Below, one piece after another: positions 37,899 through 46,535 of a stretch of DNA of 64,000 nucleotides. The stretch lies in assembly GCA_903906425.1 (NCBI GenBank), contig CAIVKH010000342.1:1-64000 (forward strand). The letters run 5' to 3'. A program made the translations under genes and the position numbers. Positions within the stretch are counted from its first letter, which is position 1, and every line of letters begins with the position of its first letter. The stretch is from an uncultured bacterium. GTDB lineage: Bacteria > Verrucomicrobiota > Kiritimatiellia > CAIVKH01. The notes below the pieces were generated by a model. It saw nothing but the letters and a program-made list of their open reading frames with translations, made no database searches and was not told the origin of the DNA.

Positions 37899-40154
37899 AT
37901 GAATGCGCTTGTCTTTCGAATCGTCCCCACCGCAGTTGCCTTTCTTATTTCCGCCGCAAACGCCGGAGAAGTTTGGATGCCTGTCGGATTGTCGGGCGGC
38001 GGCGCGATGTTTTGCCCGGCGATTGCGCCGGCGAATCCGAATCGGATGATTGTTCATTGCGACATGAGCGGCGCCTATCGCTCGGAGGATGGCGGGCATA
38101 ATTGGACGCTGATTCATGCGGACCAGCTTCAGGGAAATGTGATTTGCAAACCGGCGTTTCATCCGACGAATCCCGACATCGTTTTTTCCGCGAGCGGCTG
38201 GAGCGGCAAAATGAAAGTCAGCCACGACGGCGGAAAAACGTGGAACTGGACCGGCGATGTCGGCGGCGAAATGCACGGCGAAATCGCGATCGATCCGGTC
38301 GAGCCGGAGCGAATGTTAGTCGGAGTGAACGAAACGGCGGCGCTTTCGCGCGACGGCGGAAAGTCGTGGACGAAATGCGCGGGCGTTCGCGGAGAGGCCA
38401 TCGCCATTTCGTTCGCGGGCGATAAATCGAAGGGAATAATTTTCGCAGCGACGCGCGATGGAATTTTTCGTTCGGACGACGGCGGCAATTCGTGGGCCGA
38501 AAAATCGTCCGGTTTGCCGTCGCGCGGGCTGCGCGGATTTTCGGGCGGTTCGAAAAACGGAAAGACGATGCTGTATTGCACGGTCCCGTGCAAAGTCGTG
38601 AGCGGCGAATTGCAGGGCGGAATTTTTGTTTCGACCGATCTTGGCGAGTCGTGGAAATCCGCGATGGGCGATGGGCTGAACAAGGACACGAAGCGATACG
38701 ATCCATGGGCGATGGGCGATTGCGTGCAATATCATCAGGTGCTCACGACCGATGCCGATCCGAGGCGCGTTTATGCGTTCAATGCAAACACGGCGGTCGC
38801 GGTGCCGCACCAGACGGCGGTCTTTCGCAGCGACGATGGCGGCAAAAAATGGCGGCCGACGTATTTTCCCGATCCACGGTGGCCGGGGTTCAACTGCGCG
38901 CCGAATTACACGACGGTTTGCGACGGGCAATATTATCAGTGCGTTCCGAACGGCGTCGCGATTTGCGGCGGAAATCCCGATGTGCTGATGCAACTCGGCG
39001 ATGGCGATTGCGTGATCACGACGAATGGCGGCGCGAGTTGGTTCAATGGCGACAACGTTCTCGCGACGGGCGCGCCAAACTGGCCCGCGAAGAAAATCAA
39101 AGGCGCGGCGTTTCGCAACACCGGCCTCGTCGTGACGACGACGTGGAATTACTACATCGATCCGTTCGAGCCGAACCGTCACTACATTTGCTACACCGAC
39201 CTCGGTTTTGCCCGTAGCCTCGACGTAGGCGCGACGTGGCAACATTGGGGCGACGGCGAGCGCGCGCCGTGGAAGAACACGTGCTACGAACTCGCGTTCG
39301 ATCCTGAAATCATAGGCAAAATCTGGGGCGCGTTTTCCAACGTCCACGACATTCCGAACGAGAACATCATCTCGGGCCGGCACAATTCGAAAGGCCCCGG
39401 CGGAATTTGCGTGAGCGATGATTTTGCGGATAGCTGGAGGAAATCGAACAGCGGTCTGCCGGTTGCGCCCGCGCTGTCGGTTATCGTCGATCCGAAAAGT
39501 CCGAAAGGAAATCGCACGCTCTACGCCGCGATGTTCGGCGAGGGCATTTTCAAATCCACCGACGACGGGAAAAGCTGGCAGCGAAAGAGCGGTGGTGTCG
39601 GCTCGCAGCAGGATCGCCGTGTGACCCGCGTGCAGCTTTGCAGCGACGGAACGCTGTTCGCGCTTGTGACGGCGCTTCGCGAGAACCGGAAGTTCGTTTC
39701 GGAAGGCCCGGGCCTGTATCGCTCACGCGATGGCGGTGAGCACTGGGAAATCGCTAACGCGTCGCAGCCGCTGAAATGGCCGAAGGATTTCGCCGTTGAT
39801 CCGGCGGACAGCCGCCACATCCTCATCGCCGCAGCGGATGCCGGCGATGAATCGGGCGGGCTTTATGCGACGCGCGATGGCGGGAAATCGTGGTCGCGGA
39901 TTCTGCGCAAAGGCCCGCAACATTTTTCGGCGGCGTTCAGCCCGTACCATCGCGGCTGGATTTACGCGACGCTGACGGAGGGCGCGCCGGGGCCTGCGCT
40001 GTGGCTCTCGAAAGACGACGGTGCGACGTGGATGCCGTTCGAATCGCTGCCGCACCGGAACGCGCAGCGGATCGCGTTCGATCCGGCCGATCCGAAAACA
40101 ATATTCCTGACGACGTTCGGCGCGAGCGTGCTTCGCGGCCCGGCGGAACCGTGA
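37899..40154 (+). CDS. Secreted BNR/Asp-box repeat protein (sortilin/exo-sialidase-like propeller)
   Basis: A 751-aa protein with a signal peptide (ALVFRIVPTAVAFLISAANA). It contains many Asp-box motifs S-x-D-x-G-x-x-W (YRSEDGGHNW, KVSHDGGKTW, ALSRDGGKSW, FRSDDGGNSW, KSTDDGKSW, YRSRDGGEHW, YATRDGGKSW, LSKDDGATW), implying one or two beta-propellers as in VPS10/GH74 proteins. Catalytic residues of sialidases are not identifiable. It may bind or cleave polysaccharide outside the cell. The start ATG at 37899 begins the signal peptide. Confidence 0.88.
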   Translation: MNALVFRIVPTAVAFLISAANAGEVWMPVGLSGGGAMFCPAIAPANPNRMIVHCDMSGAYRSEDGGHNWTLIHADQLQGNVICKPAFHPTNPDIVFSASGWSGKMKVSHDGGKTWNWTGDVGGEMHGEIAIDPVEPERMLVGVNETAALSRDGGKSWTKCAGVRGEAIAISFAGDKSKGIIFAATRDGIFRSDDGGNSWAEKSSGLPSRGLRGFSGGSKNGKTMLYCTVPCKVVSGELQGGIFVSTDLGESWKSAMGDGLNKDTKRYDPWAMGDCVQYHQVLTTDADPRRVYAFNANTAVAVPHQTAVFRSDDGGKKWRPTYFPDPRWPGFNCAPNYTTVCDGQYYQCVPNGVAICGGNPDVLMQLGDGDCVITTNGGASWFNGDNVLATGAPNWPAKKIKGAAFRNTGLVVTTTWNYYIDPFEPNRHYICYTDLGFARSLDVGATWQHWGDGERAPWKNTCYELAFDPEIIGKIWGAFSNVHDIPNENIISGRHNSKGPGGICVSDDFADSWRKSNSGLPVAPALSVIVDPKSPKGNRTLYAAMFGEGIFKSTDDGKSWQRKSGGVGSQQDRRVTRVQLCSDGTLFALVTALRENRKFVSEGPGLYRSRDGGEHWEIANASQPLKWPKDFAVDPADSRHILIAAADAGDESGGLYATRDGGKSWSRILRKGPQHFSAAFSPYHRGWIYATLTEGAPGPALWLSKDDGATWMPFESLPHRNAQRIAFDPADPKTIFLTTFGASVLRGPAEP

Positions 40155-40167
40155 TCGCGGCGGAAGT

Positions 40168-40214
40168 TTCCAATGATTGGAAAAGGCGGCGACGCAAATT
40201 TCCAATCATTGGAA
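40168..40214. repeat. Phased palindrome pair
   Basis: Perfect units at 40168-40182 (G) and 40200-40214 (C), 32 bp apart with complementary centres. 13 bp after the BNR gene stop. Confidence 0.95.
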
Positions 40215-40249
40215 AAACAGAATTCGGGCCTGGGTGGATTGGTCTTTGG

Positions 40250-40324
40250 ATGGCGATCGCGGGAATGTTGTTTTCGATTGTACCCGGCCTCATGATCGTG
40301 GTGTTTCCGGCGGCGGGGAACTAG
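40250..40324 (+). CDS. Possible 24-aa hydrophobic peptide or remnant
   Basis: ATG at 40250 opens a short frame rich in hydrophobic residues (MAIAGMLFSIVPGLMIVVF) ending at a TAG. The frame stays open upstream (GPGWIGLW) into the palindrome pair. It could be a small membrane peptide or the end of a lost gene. No ribosome site is evident. Otherwise the stretch 40155-40466 holds only the palindrome pair and the inverted repeat at 40410-40429. Confidence 0.25.
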   Translation: MAIAGMLFSIVPGLMIVVFPAAGN

Positions 40325-40409
40325 GTTTCTGGCTTCCTTCGGTTTGTTGTGTGCTGTCATTGAAAATGCGGCGCACCTGGCTTCAGGTAACCTTTCGTAC
40401 GATTCGTTG

Positions 40410-40429
40410 TTTCATTGTTCAGAATGAAA
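40410..40429. repeat. Short inverted repeat upstream of membrane protein gene
   Basis: TTTCATT and AATGAAA arms separated by six bases, flanked by CGTAC on the left and GTACG on the right. Located 38 bp before the ATG at 40467. It may be an operator or leader hairpin; no further evidence. Confidence 0.35.
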
Positions 40430-40466
40430 GTACGACGGCTGAAAAACCGCGAAACGGGAAGGACAA

Positions 40467-40970
40467 ATGAAAACGAATATCTTGGCAAAAATCCTCACGA
40501 TTGCAGGCGGTATCGGGTTGCTGGTTGGCGGCCTTGATCCGCTGGAGGGATCGGTCCTCATCCTCCCCGGCAGCGGCTTGCTCGCTCTCGGCGCATGGCT
40601 GGGTAAGGAGGAACGCCGGATCATTTCCTACAGGGTCTGGGCGCTCATTCTCATTACGATTGGCTTCGCGGCCATGTGGGGATTGAGCGCGGCCGGCGGC
40701 TTTGGCGGGGATTCAGGGCGTTCCATGTGGTGGGGCGCATTGATCGCGCCGATGCTGATTGGCTGGTCGATGGCCCTATGGAGTCCGGGCTCGTCGCGCT
40801 GGTTGTCGCTGCCGGGGATTGCGGCTGGGGCGTGGTATCTGATGCTGGCCTTCATCGCCGGCGGCGCGATTGCCGTCGCCTGCGCCGCAACTGGCGTGCT
40901 GACGATCGGCGGGTGCTTCTACCGGCTGAGCCGGCGGGCGAAAACAACAACGATGACGGAGGCGGCTTGA
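40467..40970 (+). CDS. Small polytopic membrane protein of unknown function
   Basis: A 167-aa protein with about five hydrophobic segments (ILTIAGGIGLLVGGL; GSGLLALGAWL; VWALILITIGFAAMWGL; WWGALIAPMLIGWSMAL; LMLAFIAGGAIAVACAATGVL in part) and a basic C-terminus (RLSRRAKTTT). No family recognised. AAGGA lies four bases before the ATG. Confidence 0.7.
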   Translation: MKTNILAKILTIAGGIGLLVGGLDPLEGSVLILPGSGLLALGAWLGKEERRIISYRVWALILITIGFAAMWGLSAAGGFGGDSGRSMWWGALIAPMLIGWSMALWSPGSSRWLSLPGIAAGAWYLMLAFIAGGAIAVACAATGVLTIGGCFYRLSRRAKTTTMTEAA

Positions 40971-40983
40971 CAAACTGCCCGTC

Positions 40984-41187
40984 ATTCCGAGGCCCCGCAC
41001 ATGCTACACGGGCATTCCCGCCTCAACGACATGGGTGGTCTGGTGGCAGGAAGAACACGGGACACCGGTCCGGCCAAACCTCATCTTGGGCGTTCTCGAC
41101 GGCCGCGTTGTTTTCAAGGAGGTCACGTACAAGGACGGCGACAAGTGGGCGGACGCCGCATGGGCGCTTCCCGAATATCAGAAATAA
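40984..41187 (+). pseudogene. Orphan coding remnant without start codon
   Basis: A 68-codon frame ending at TAA (41185-41187) has native-looking composition: WVVWWQEEHGTPVRPNLILG, then VLDGRVVFKEVTYKDGDKWAD and ALPEYQK. No ATG, GTG or TTG opens it near the previous gene's stop at 40968-40970; only CTG or ATT codons are available. It is probably the 3' end of a gene whose 5' part is lost or out of frame. Palindromes begin 22 bp later. Confidence 0.4.
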
Positions 41188-41208
41188 ATTCCAAAACTTC
41201 CACCGAAG

Positions 41209-41252
41209 TTCCAATGATTGGAAACTTGCGCGGCGGAAACTTCCAATTGGAA
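41209..41252. repeat. Phased palindrome pair (second unit shortened)
   Basis: A perfect unit at 41209-41223 (G), a 17-bp spacer, then the 12-bp contracted palindrome TTCCAATTGGAA at 41241-41252. Between a plus-strand remnant and the minus-strand hemA. Confidence 0.88.
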
Positions 41253-41267
41253 TAACGAGGGGCAGAA

Positions 41268-42167
41268 TCAACGTCGTTTTTGAGCCCACGCCACAGCGCC
41301 TTCGCTGATGATCCGGGCGGCCAGCTCGCCGCGCTTCTGGCGTTCCTCGGAATTTAACTGGGCGCGCTCTTCGACTTGAACCAGCGGAATGTAATTCACG
41401 CCCTCCATCCGGTGCACTTCGGGGCTGCAGTCGGGCGGCACGCCAAGGTCAATGATCGTCAGCGGCTTCTTTGCGCCGGCGAGATGATGTTCGAAGACCA
41501 CCGCGTGCGGCGCGGCGGTCGCCGTGACGATGCCTTCGACTCCATTGAGAAGGTGAGAGAGCTGATCGAGGCCAACGCCAAACCCGCCGCCGCATTCCAT
41601 CGCAAGCTGCATCGCATTTTCGGGGCAGCGGCTTGAAACGCGGACGGGATATTCGCCCCGTTTGGCGAGATAGCGCGCGACGCTGGAGGCGAGCGAGCCG
41701 GAGCCGATGACCGCAACCGGCGCGGCCGCCGGAACGCACGCCATCATTTCGCGGGAGGCCAGCGCGCCGAGCGAGGTCAGGTTCTGGTCAATTCCGCTTT
41801 CGCGGCGTGCCTTCCTTGCAAGCGAAAGAGCGTCCTGAAAAATTCTGTCGAGTCTCGTGTGCGTCGAGCCGCCGCTTTCACGGAACTGTTTGTAGGAGTC
41901 GCGGACTTGGCCGAGGATCTCCAGTTCGCCGAGGATGCGGCTTTCAAGGCCCGCGGCGATCCGGGCAAGCCGCTCGAATGACCCGATGGCATCGCGCTGA
42001 TTTTGAACGCGTATGCCGTCTGTGCCCGGCTCGCTGAAACCCCAGCACTCAAGCCGCTGGCAGGTGTTCAGCACAAGCATGGGCGGCCGCGCGGAACGCA
42101 TGGACTCGACCGCGCGGTGTTTCGCGATCGGATCGGCAGCCTCAAGTTCGTATGAGATCAGTTCCAT
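41268..42167 (-). CDS. hemA: Glutamyl-tRNA reductase, short form
   Basis: Reduces glutamyl-tRNA to glutamate-1-semialdehyde, first step of C5 tetrapyrrole synthesis. The catalytic Cys lies in LNTCQRLECWG; GELEILGQVRDSY, the NADPH motif VIGSGSLASSVARYL and IDLGVPPDCSPEV are all present. At 299 aa it is well short of the usual 410-450: the protein ends where the C-terminal dimerisation domain would start, and the very N-terminus is also trimmed. It overlaps sirC by 26 bp. Next to sulfate assimilation genes, so it may serve siroheme supply. Confidence 0.88.
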   Translation of the reverse strand: MELISYELEAADPIAKHRAVESMRSARPPMLVLNTCQRLECWGFSEPGTDGIRVQNQRDAIGSFERLARIAAGLESRILGELEILGQVRDSYKQFRESGGSTHTRLDRIFQDALSLARKARRESGIDQNLTSLGALASREMMACVPAAAPVAVIGSGSLASSVARYLAKRGEYPVRVSSRCPENAMQLAMECGGGFGVGLDQLSHLLNGVEGIVTATAAPHAVVFEHHLAGAKKPLTIIDLGVPPDCSPEVHRMEGVNYIPLVQVEERAQLNSEERQKRGELAARIISEGAVAWAQKRR

Positions 42168-42810
42168 CTTCGAACATCCGTTTCAACCGGGACAAGTTGC
42201 CTTTCGACACGCACTCGATCAATTCCGAATTGTTTGCCAGTTTTCGCAGCAGCTCCATTCGCTTCCGCCCCGGCGTCAATTTCCTTCTGAGCTTCCCCAT
42301 CATTTCGGCCGCATCCGCCCAGCCGTCACCCAACGAATCTTCCAAATGCCGCCGCATCACAGCCGTCAGCGCAGGCGCCTCGCCGCCGCTTGTAATTCCC
42401 AGCACCATCGCACCCCGCATCACCATTGCCAGATAAAACAGATCGCACGATTCGGCCCGGTCCACGCAATTCAGCAATCTTCCATGCTTGCGGCACCACA
42501 CCGCAATCTGCCACATGTCCGAAAATTTTCCACTGTCTTTGAAAATAATGTCGGCCCACTTCACATCTTTTTCCGTGGCGGCCCGGAACAGGACCTTCAT
42601 TCGCGGATCGCGCGCAGCGATCTTTTCGACTTCGGTATTTTTCGCCGGCAGCAAAATGCGCACGGCCCGCCAGTCGAATTGTGCGGCGTGGCGCGTACGC
42701 GCAACCGTGTCGATGCCGCCGCCGATGATGAGAAGTTGCCGACCCGTCGTGACCAGGCCGACGGGCAGCGCGCGGTGACGCGGTTTTTCGTGACGCTTTT
42801 GTTTTTTCAT
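42142..42810 (-). CDS. Precorrin-2 dehydrogenase / siroheme synthase N-domain (SirC/Met8-like)
   Basis: A 222-aa protein with the Rossmann motif LLIIGGGIDTVARTR, then DIIFKDSGKFSD, LLNCVDRAESCDLFYLA and VLGITSGGEAPALT, the order of the CysG N-terminal (Met8p) family, which oxidises precorrin-2 and may insert iron to form siroheme. ATG at 42810 is the first credible start; upstream in-frame codons run through a palindrome. It is paired with hemA and sits beyond the cysHDN genes whose pathway needs siroheme for sulfite reductase. Confidence 0.85.
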   Translation of the reverse strand: MKKQKRHEKPRHRALPVGLVTTGRQLLIIGGGIDTVARTRHAAQFDWRAVRILLPAKNTEVEKIAARDPRMKVLFRAATEKDVKWADIIFKDSGKFSDMWQIAVWCRKHGRLLNCVDRAESCDLFYLAMVMRGAMVLGITSGGEAPALTAVMRRHLEDSLGDGWADAAEMMGKLRRKLTPGRKRMELLRKLANNSELIECVSKGNLSRLKRMFEDGTDLIRT

Positions 42811-42868
42811 CGGTGTTTCCGCCGCGAATCGCGCCGCCAGTGGCCGGCCGCAGGCGGCAAATCGCAAG

Positions 42869-42915
42869 TTCCAATGATTGGAAATTTGCGCAGCCGTCTT
42901 TTCCAATCATTGGAA
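42869..42915. repeat. Phased palindrome pair
   Basis: Perfect units at 42869-42883 (G) and 42901-42915 (C), 32 bp apart with complementary centres. They lie between cysN and sirC on the same strand. Confidence 0.95.
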
Positions 42916-42949
42916 ATCACGATGAACTTCTTCTGGCCGTCCCGGCTCA

Positions 42950-44266
42950 TCAAATGATGTATTCGGCGTCGTCCTGGCCGGGCAAATGTTTTTGCGGTTC
43001 CTGAATCATGCCGGCGCCGACGGTGTGGTTCGTCGCTTCGTCGATGAGAATGAAGGAACCGGTGAAGCGGTTGCGGCGGTAGGCGTCGTAGCATAGCGGC
43101 ACCATCGTCTTGATGGCGATGCGGCCGATGTCGTTCAGGCCGAGTTGCGCGACGGGACGCTCGGCCTGAAGCGTGTTGAAATTGAAGCGCGATTTGATTT
43201 CGCGGACGATGCAGCGCGTGCTGCGCGTCGTGTGCTTGATCACATATTTGCGATTCGGCGTGAGCGGCTCTTCGTTCATCCAGCAAATACGCGCCTCGAA
43301 ATCGGAGCTGACGAACGGAAGATTGTCGGGCCGCACGATCATGTCGCCGCGGCCGATGTCGATGTCGTCGGCGAGCAAAATTTGCACGGACATCGGATTG
43401 AAGGCTTCCTGCAAATCGCCGTCGAACGTGTGAATCTGCGTGATCTTCGAGGTCCGTCCGCTCGGCAGGACAACAACCGGATCGCCGACCTTGAAAACGC
43501 CGCCGAGAATCTGGCCGGCAAAGCCGCGATAATCGTGCCATTTGTCGTCGCGCGGGCGGACGACGTATTGCACTGGGAAACGGGGATCGGTGAGGTCGCG
43601 GTCGGTCCCGATATAAACTTCTTCGAGGTGGCGCAGCAGCGGCGGGCCGAGATACCACGGCATCTTCTCGGATTTGTCCACGATGTTGTCGCCGTTGAGC
43701 GCGCTGACCGGAATGAAGGTGATGTCCTTGATGTGGAGCCGCGTCGCGAAATCCATGAAGCTGTCGCGAATCGCGTTGAACGTCGCCTCGGAAAAATTCA
43801 CGAGATCCATTTTGTTGATGCAGACGACGAGATGGGGAACCCGGATCATCGAAGCGATGTAGGCGTGGCGGCGCGTCTGCTCGATCACGCCCTGACGCGC
43901 GTCCACAAGGATGATCGACAGGTTCGCGGTGCTCGCGCCGGTGATCATGTTGCGCGTGTACTGCACATGGCCCGGCGTGTCCGCGACGATGAACTTGCGG
44001 CGAGGCGTCGCGAAATAACGGTAGGCCACGTCGATCGTGATTCCCTGTTCGCGCTCGGCGCGTAAACCGTCGGTCAGGTTTGCGAGGTTGATCGTGCCTT
44101 CGCCGGTGATGTCGGCGGAACGTTGGAGGTTTTCCAACGTGTCCTCAAAAATTAGCTTTGTGTCATAAAGTAATCTTCCTATCAAAGTACTTTTCCCGTC
44201 ATCGACGCTGCCCGAAGTCGAGAACCGGAGCATTTCGGACTTTTCGTTGAGATAGTGCGTGAACAT
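42950..44266 (-). CDS. cysN: Sulfate adenylyltransferase subunit 1 (CysN)
   Basis: GTPase subunit that drives ATP sulfurylase. The 438-aa protein has the translation-factor GTPase motifs GSVDDGKST, DTPGHVQYTRNM and NKMDLV, followed by EF-Tu-like barrel domains. There is no fused APS kinase (CysC) domain, which agrees with reduction of APS directly by the CysH encoded upstream. ATG overlaps the cysD stop by one base (TGATG). Confidence 0.96.
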   Translation of the reverse strand: MFTHYLNEKSEMLRFSTSGSVDDGKSTLIGRLLYDTKLIFEDTLENLQRSADITGEGTINLANLTDGLRAEREQGITIDVAYRYFATPRRKFIVADTPGHVQYTRNMITGASTANLSIILVDARQGVIEQTRRHAYIASMIRVPHLVVCINKMDLVNFSEATFNAIRDSFMDFATRLHIKDITFIPVSALNGDNIVDKSEKMPWYLGPPLLRHLEEVYIGTDRDLTDPRFPVQYVVRPRDDKWHDYRGFAGQILGGVFKVGDPVVVLPSGRTSKITQIHTFDGDLQEAFNPMSVQILLADDIDIGRGDMIVRPDNLPFVSSDFEARICWMNEEPLTPNRKYVIKHTTRSTRCIVREIKSRFNFNTLQAERPVAQLGLNDIGRIAIKTMVPLCYDAYRRNRFTGSFILIDEATNHTVGAGMIQEPQKHLPGQDDAEYII

Positions 44267-45168
44267 CAGAAATAGCCCTCGCGTTTGCGGTCTTCCATCG
44301 CGGTGTCGGAACGTTTGTCATCGGCGCGGCTGCCGCGCTCGGTGACGCGTGCAGCGGCGATTTCGTCGATGATGTCGGCGACTTTCGCGGCGGGCGATTC
44401 GACACAGCCGGTGCAGGAAATGTCGCCGATGGTTCGGACGCGCACGCTCAGTTCGCGGATTTCTTCGCGCGGTTTGATCGTGATGAGATCGCTGACCGGA
44501 AGCCACTGGCCGTCGCGCCGGACGACGCTGCGCTTGTGGCTGAAATAAATCGACGGGATGCGCAGTTTTTCCTTGTCGATGTATTGCCAGATGTCGAGCT
44601 CGGTCCAGTTGCTCAGCGGAAAAACGCGCATGTGCTCGCCGGGATTCACGCGGGCATTGTAAAGATTCCACAATTCGGGCCGCTGATTTTTCGGATCCCA
44701 TTGGCCGAAAGCATCGCGAAAAGAAAACACGCGTTCCTTCGCGCGGGCTTTTTCTTCGTCGCGGCGCGCGCCGCCGAGCGCGCAATCGAATTTGAATTCT
44801 TCAATCGCCGCGAGGAGTGTCGGCGTTTGCAGGCGGTTGCGGCTGGTTTCGCCGGGCGTTTCCCGAGCGATGCCTTTTTTGATCGCGTCTTCGACGGTGC
44901 GAACGATCAATTTTTCGCCAAGCTCATTTGCGCGGAAATCGCGGAATTCGATCAGCTCCGGGAAATTGTGGCCGGTGTCAATGTGCATGAGCGGGAACGG
45001 AAACTTCGCGGGTCGGAATGCCTTCTCGGCGAGGCGCAACATGCAGATCGAATCTTTGCCGCCGGAAAACAACAGCACGGGCCGCTGAAATTCCGCAGCC
45101 ACTTCGCGCATGATGTGAATCGATTCCGCCTCCAACTGCTGGAGGTGCGTCAAACTGTAATAACTCAT
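44266..45168 (-). CDS. cysD: Sulfate adenylyltransferase subunit 2 (CysD)
   Basis: Forms adenosine 5'-phosphosulfate from ATP and sulfate together with CysN. The 300-aa PP-loop protein has LLFSGGKDSICMLRL, the HIDTGHNFPE and CALGGARRDEEKARAKER blocks, SNWTELDIWQYI, and the C-terminal DISCTGCVESPA and GSRADDKRSDTAME regions. Length is normal. Second gene of the cysHDN set; 52 bp separate it from cysH. Confidence 0.97.
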   Translation of the reverse strand: MSYYSLTHLQQLEAESIHIMREVAAEFQRPVLLFSGGKDSICMLRLAEKAFRPAKFPFPLMHIDTGHNFPELIEFRDFRANELGEKLIVRTVEDAIKKGIARETPGETSRNRLQTPTLLAAIEEFKFDCALGGARRDEEKARAKERVFSFRDAFGQWDPKNQRPELWNLYNARVNPGEHMRVFPLSNWTELDIWQYIDKEKLRIPSIYFSHKRSVVRRDGQWLPVSDLITIKPREEIRELSVRVRTIGDISCTGCVESPAAKVADIIDEIAAARVTERGSRADDKRSDTAMEDRKREGYF

Positions 45169-45220
45169 TCGTAAGGTTCCCGTGGAAACGGCTGTTATAG
45201 GCCAAATAGGGCCGGCTTTG

Positions 45221-45961
45221 TCAAATCGTGGGATGAAAAGTTTTCATTGTCGGGAGATGAAGGCCGCATTCTTTGTGTTCCGGATTTTCCCACCACCAGC
45301 GTCCGGCGCGCTGGTCTTCGCCGGGCTGGATCGCTCGCGTGCAGGGGGCGCAACCGATCGAAGTGTAGCCAACGTCGTAGAGCGAATTGTGGGGCACAGA
45401 ATTTTCCTTCGTGTATTTCCAGACGTCCTCAAGCGTCCACGCTGCGAGCGGATTTATTTTCACGATGCCGCCGTGCGACTCGTCGATCTCGACAACTTTC
45501 AAATCGGCGCGTGTGACGCTCTGATCGCGGCGCTGCCCGGTGATCCATGCTTTCAAATCCGACAATGCGCGATTCAGCGGCTCGACTTTTCGGATGCCGC
45601 AGCACTCCTTGCGATTTTCGACGCTCTGCTTGAACGAAAAAAGTCCCTTCGTCCGTTCGAGATTTTCGACGGCGTCATGCTTCGGAAAGAACCACTCGAT
45701 GTTCACCTTGTAGCGACGCCGAAGCTGCTCCGCGCATTCGTAAGTTTCCGGATCGAGCCGGCCCGTATCGAGCGCAAACACTCGTGCGTCTTTCCGAACT
45801 TTCATCAACATGTCGATGATCGCGGCGTCTTCGATGCTGAAACTGCACGCCAGCGCGATGTGCGGATGATAAAGTTCCAGGGCCTTCGCCAGAACATGTT
45901 TTGCGTTGTCCAGGTCAACGTCTTTCCAGTCTGCATGCTGATCTGTTGCGGTCGCGCTCAT
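45221..45961 (-). CDS. cysH: Phosphoadenylyl/adenylyl-sulfate reductase CysH (APS-type)
   Basis: Reduces activated sulfate to sulfite with thioredoxin. The 246-aa protein has the PP-loop-like start (ALACSFSIEDAAIID), FALDTGRLDPET, and both halves of the iron-sulfur motif: Cys-Cys in RKECCGIRKVEPL and CxxC in GCAPCTRA. The C-terminal catalytic Cys is in KECGLH. Presence of the 4Fe-4S cysteines marks the APS-reducing class. ATG at 45961 is used; a TTG just upstream is possible. Confidence 0.95.
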   Translation of the reverse strand: MSATATDQHADWKDVDLDNAKHVLAKALELYHPHIALACSFSIEDAAIIDMLMKVRKDARVFALDTGRLDPETYECAEQLRRRYKVNIEWFFPKHDAVENLERTKGLFSFKQSVENRKECCGIRKVEPLNRALSDLKAWITGQRRDQSVTRADLKVVEIDESHGGIVKINPLAAWTLEDVWKYTKENSVPHNSLYDVGYTSIGCAPCTRAIQPGEDQRAGRWWWENPEHKECGLHLPTMKTFHPTI

Positions 45962-45965
45962 CAAA

Positions 45966-46003
45966 CTCTAGTAATCCTATCGCGGTGCTAGAGATTATCG
46001 CAA
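45966..46003 (-). promoter_or_regulatory. cysH promoter with candidate operator
   Basis: On the minus strand TTGCGA (45998-46003) and TAGGAT (45974-45979) are 18 bp apart, a possible -35/-10 pair for cysH. An inverted repeat CTCTAG/CTAGAG (45966-45971 and 45988-45993) overlaps it. With an Rrf2-type regulator encoded immediately upstream this is a plausible operator. Both parts are pattern matches only. Confidence 0.4.
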
Positions 46004-46035
46004 TATTCTTCCCTGTCAAATATCCGCGCAAGAAA

Positions 46036-46452
46036 TCAGATCGAAAAATTTCCGGCCTCTGCGTGATGCCGGCGAATTTCGTTTTCGGCGAGTTCACCGA
46101 ACGTGACGCGACGATAGACCGCCTGAACGGCTTCGTCCGCCTCGATCCACAGCGCCGCGAAAACGTCATCGTGCGGGCTGTGCCTTTTGTGGCTGATGCG
46201 CTCCGAAAAAATTTCCAGCACCGCCGCGACCGGAAGATCGCGCGCGGACTTCGGAAGAAAATATCCGCCCTCCTTGCCGCGCGCCGACTCGGCGAGGCCC
46301 GCCTGCTTGAGCTGGCGCAAAATCGCCTCGAGAAACCGCGCCGGAATATTCCGCGCGCGAGCGATGTCCCCAATGGTGACCGGCCCCTTGCCCTCGCGCA
46401 GCGCGAGTTCGAGCATCGCGCGCAGGGCATAGTCGCATTTCTTCGAAATCAT
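46036..46452 (-). CDS. Rrf2-family transcriptional regulator (CymR/IscR-like)
   Basis: A 138-aa winged-helix regulator: MISKKCDYALRAMLELAL opens the HTH, IGDIARARNIPARFLEAILRQLKQAGL is the recognition region, and GKEGGYFLPKSARDL the wing. The iron-sulfur cysteines of IscR (three in the 92-106 region) are absent, so it is closer to CymR-type regulators of cysteine/sulfur metabolism. Located directly before cysH on the same strand, it probably controls the cys genes. An upstream start at 46494 would translate a palindrome. Confidence 0.87.
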   Translation of the reverse strand: MISKKCDYALRAMLELALREGKGPVTIGDIARARNIPARFLEAILRQLKQAGLAESARGKEGGYFLPKSARDLPVAAVLEIFSERISHKRHSPHDDVFAALWIEADEAVQAVYRRVTFGELAENEIRRHHAEAGNFSI

Positions 46453-46488
46453 GCCGCAACGATAAGCGCGCCGCCGCGCCGCCGCAAT

Positions 46489-46535
46489 TTCCAATCATTG
46501 GAATTTTGCGCCCCCGGAATTTCCAATGATTGGAG
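46489..46535. repeat. Phased palindrome pair
   Basis: Units at 46489-46503 (perfect, C) and 46521-46535 (TTCCAATGATTGGAG), 32 bp apart with complementary centres. Between divergent genes. Confidence 0.93.
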
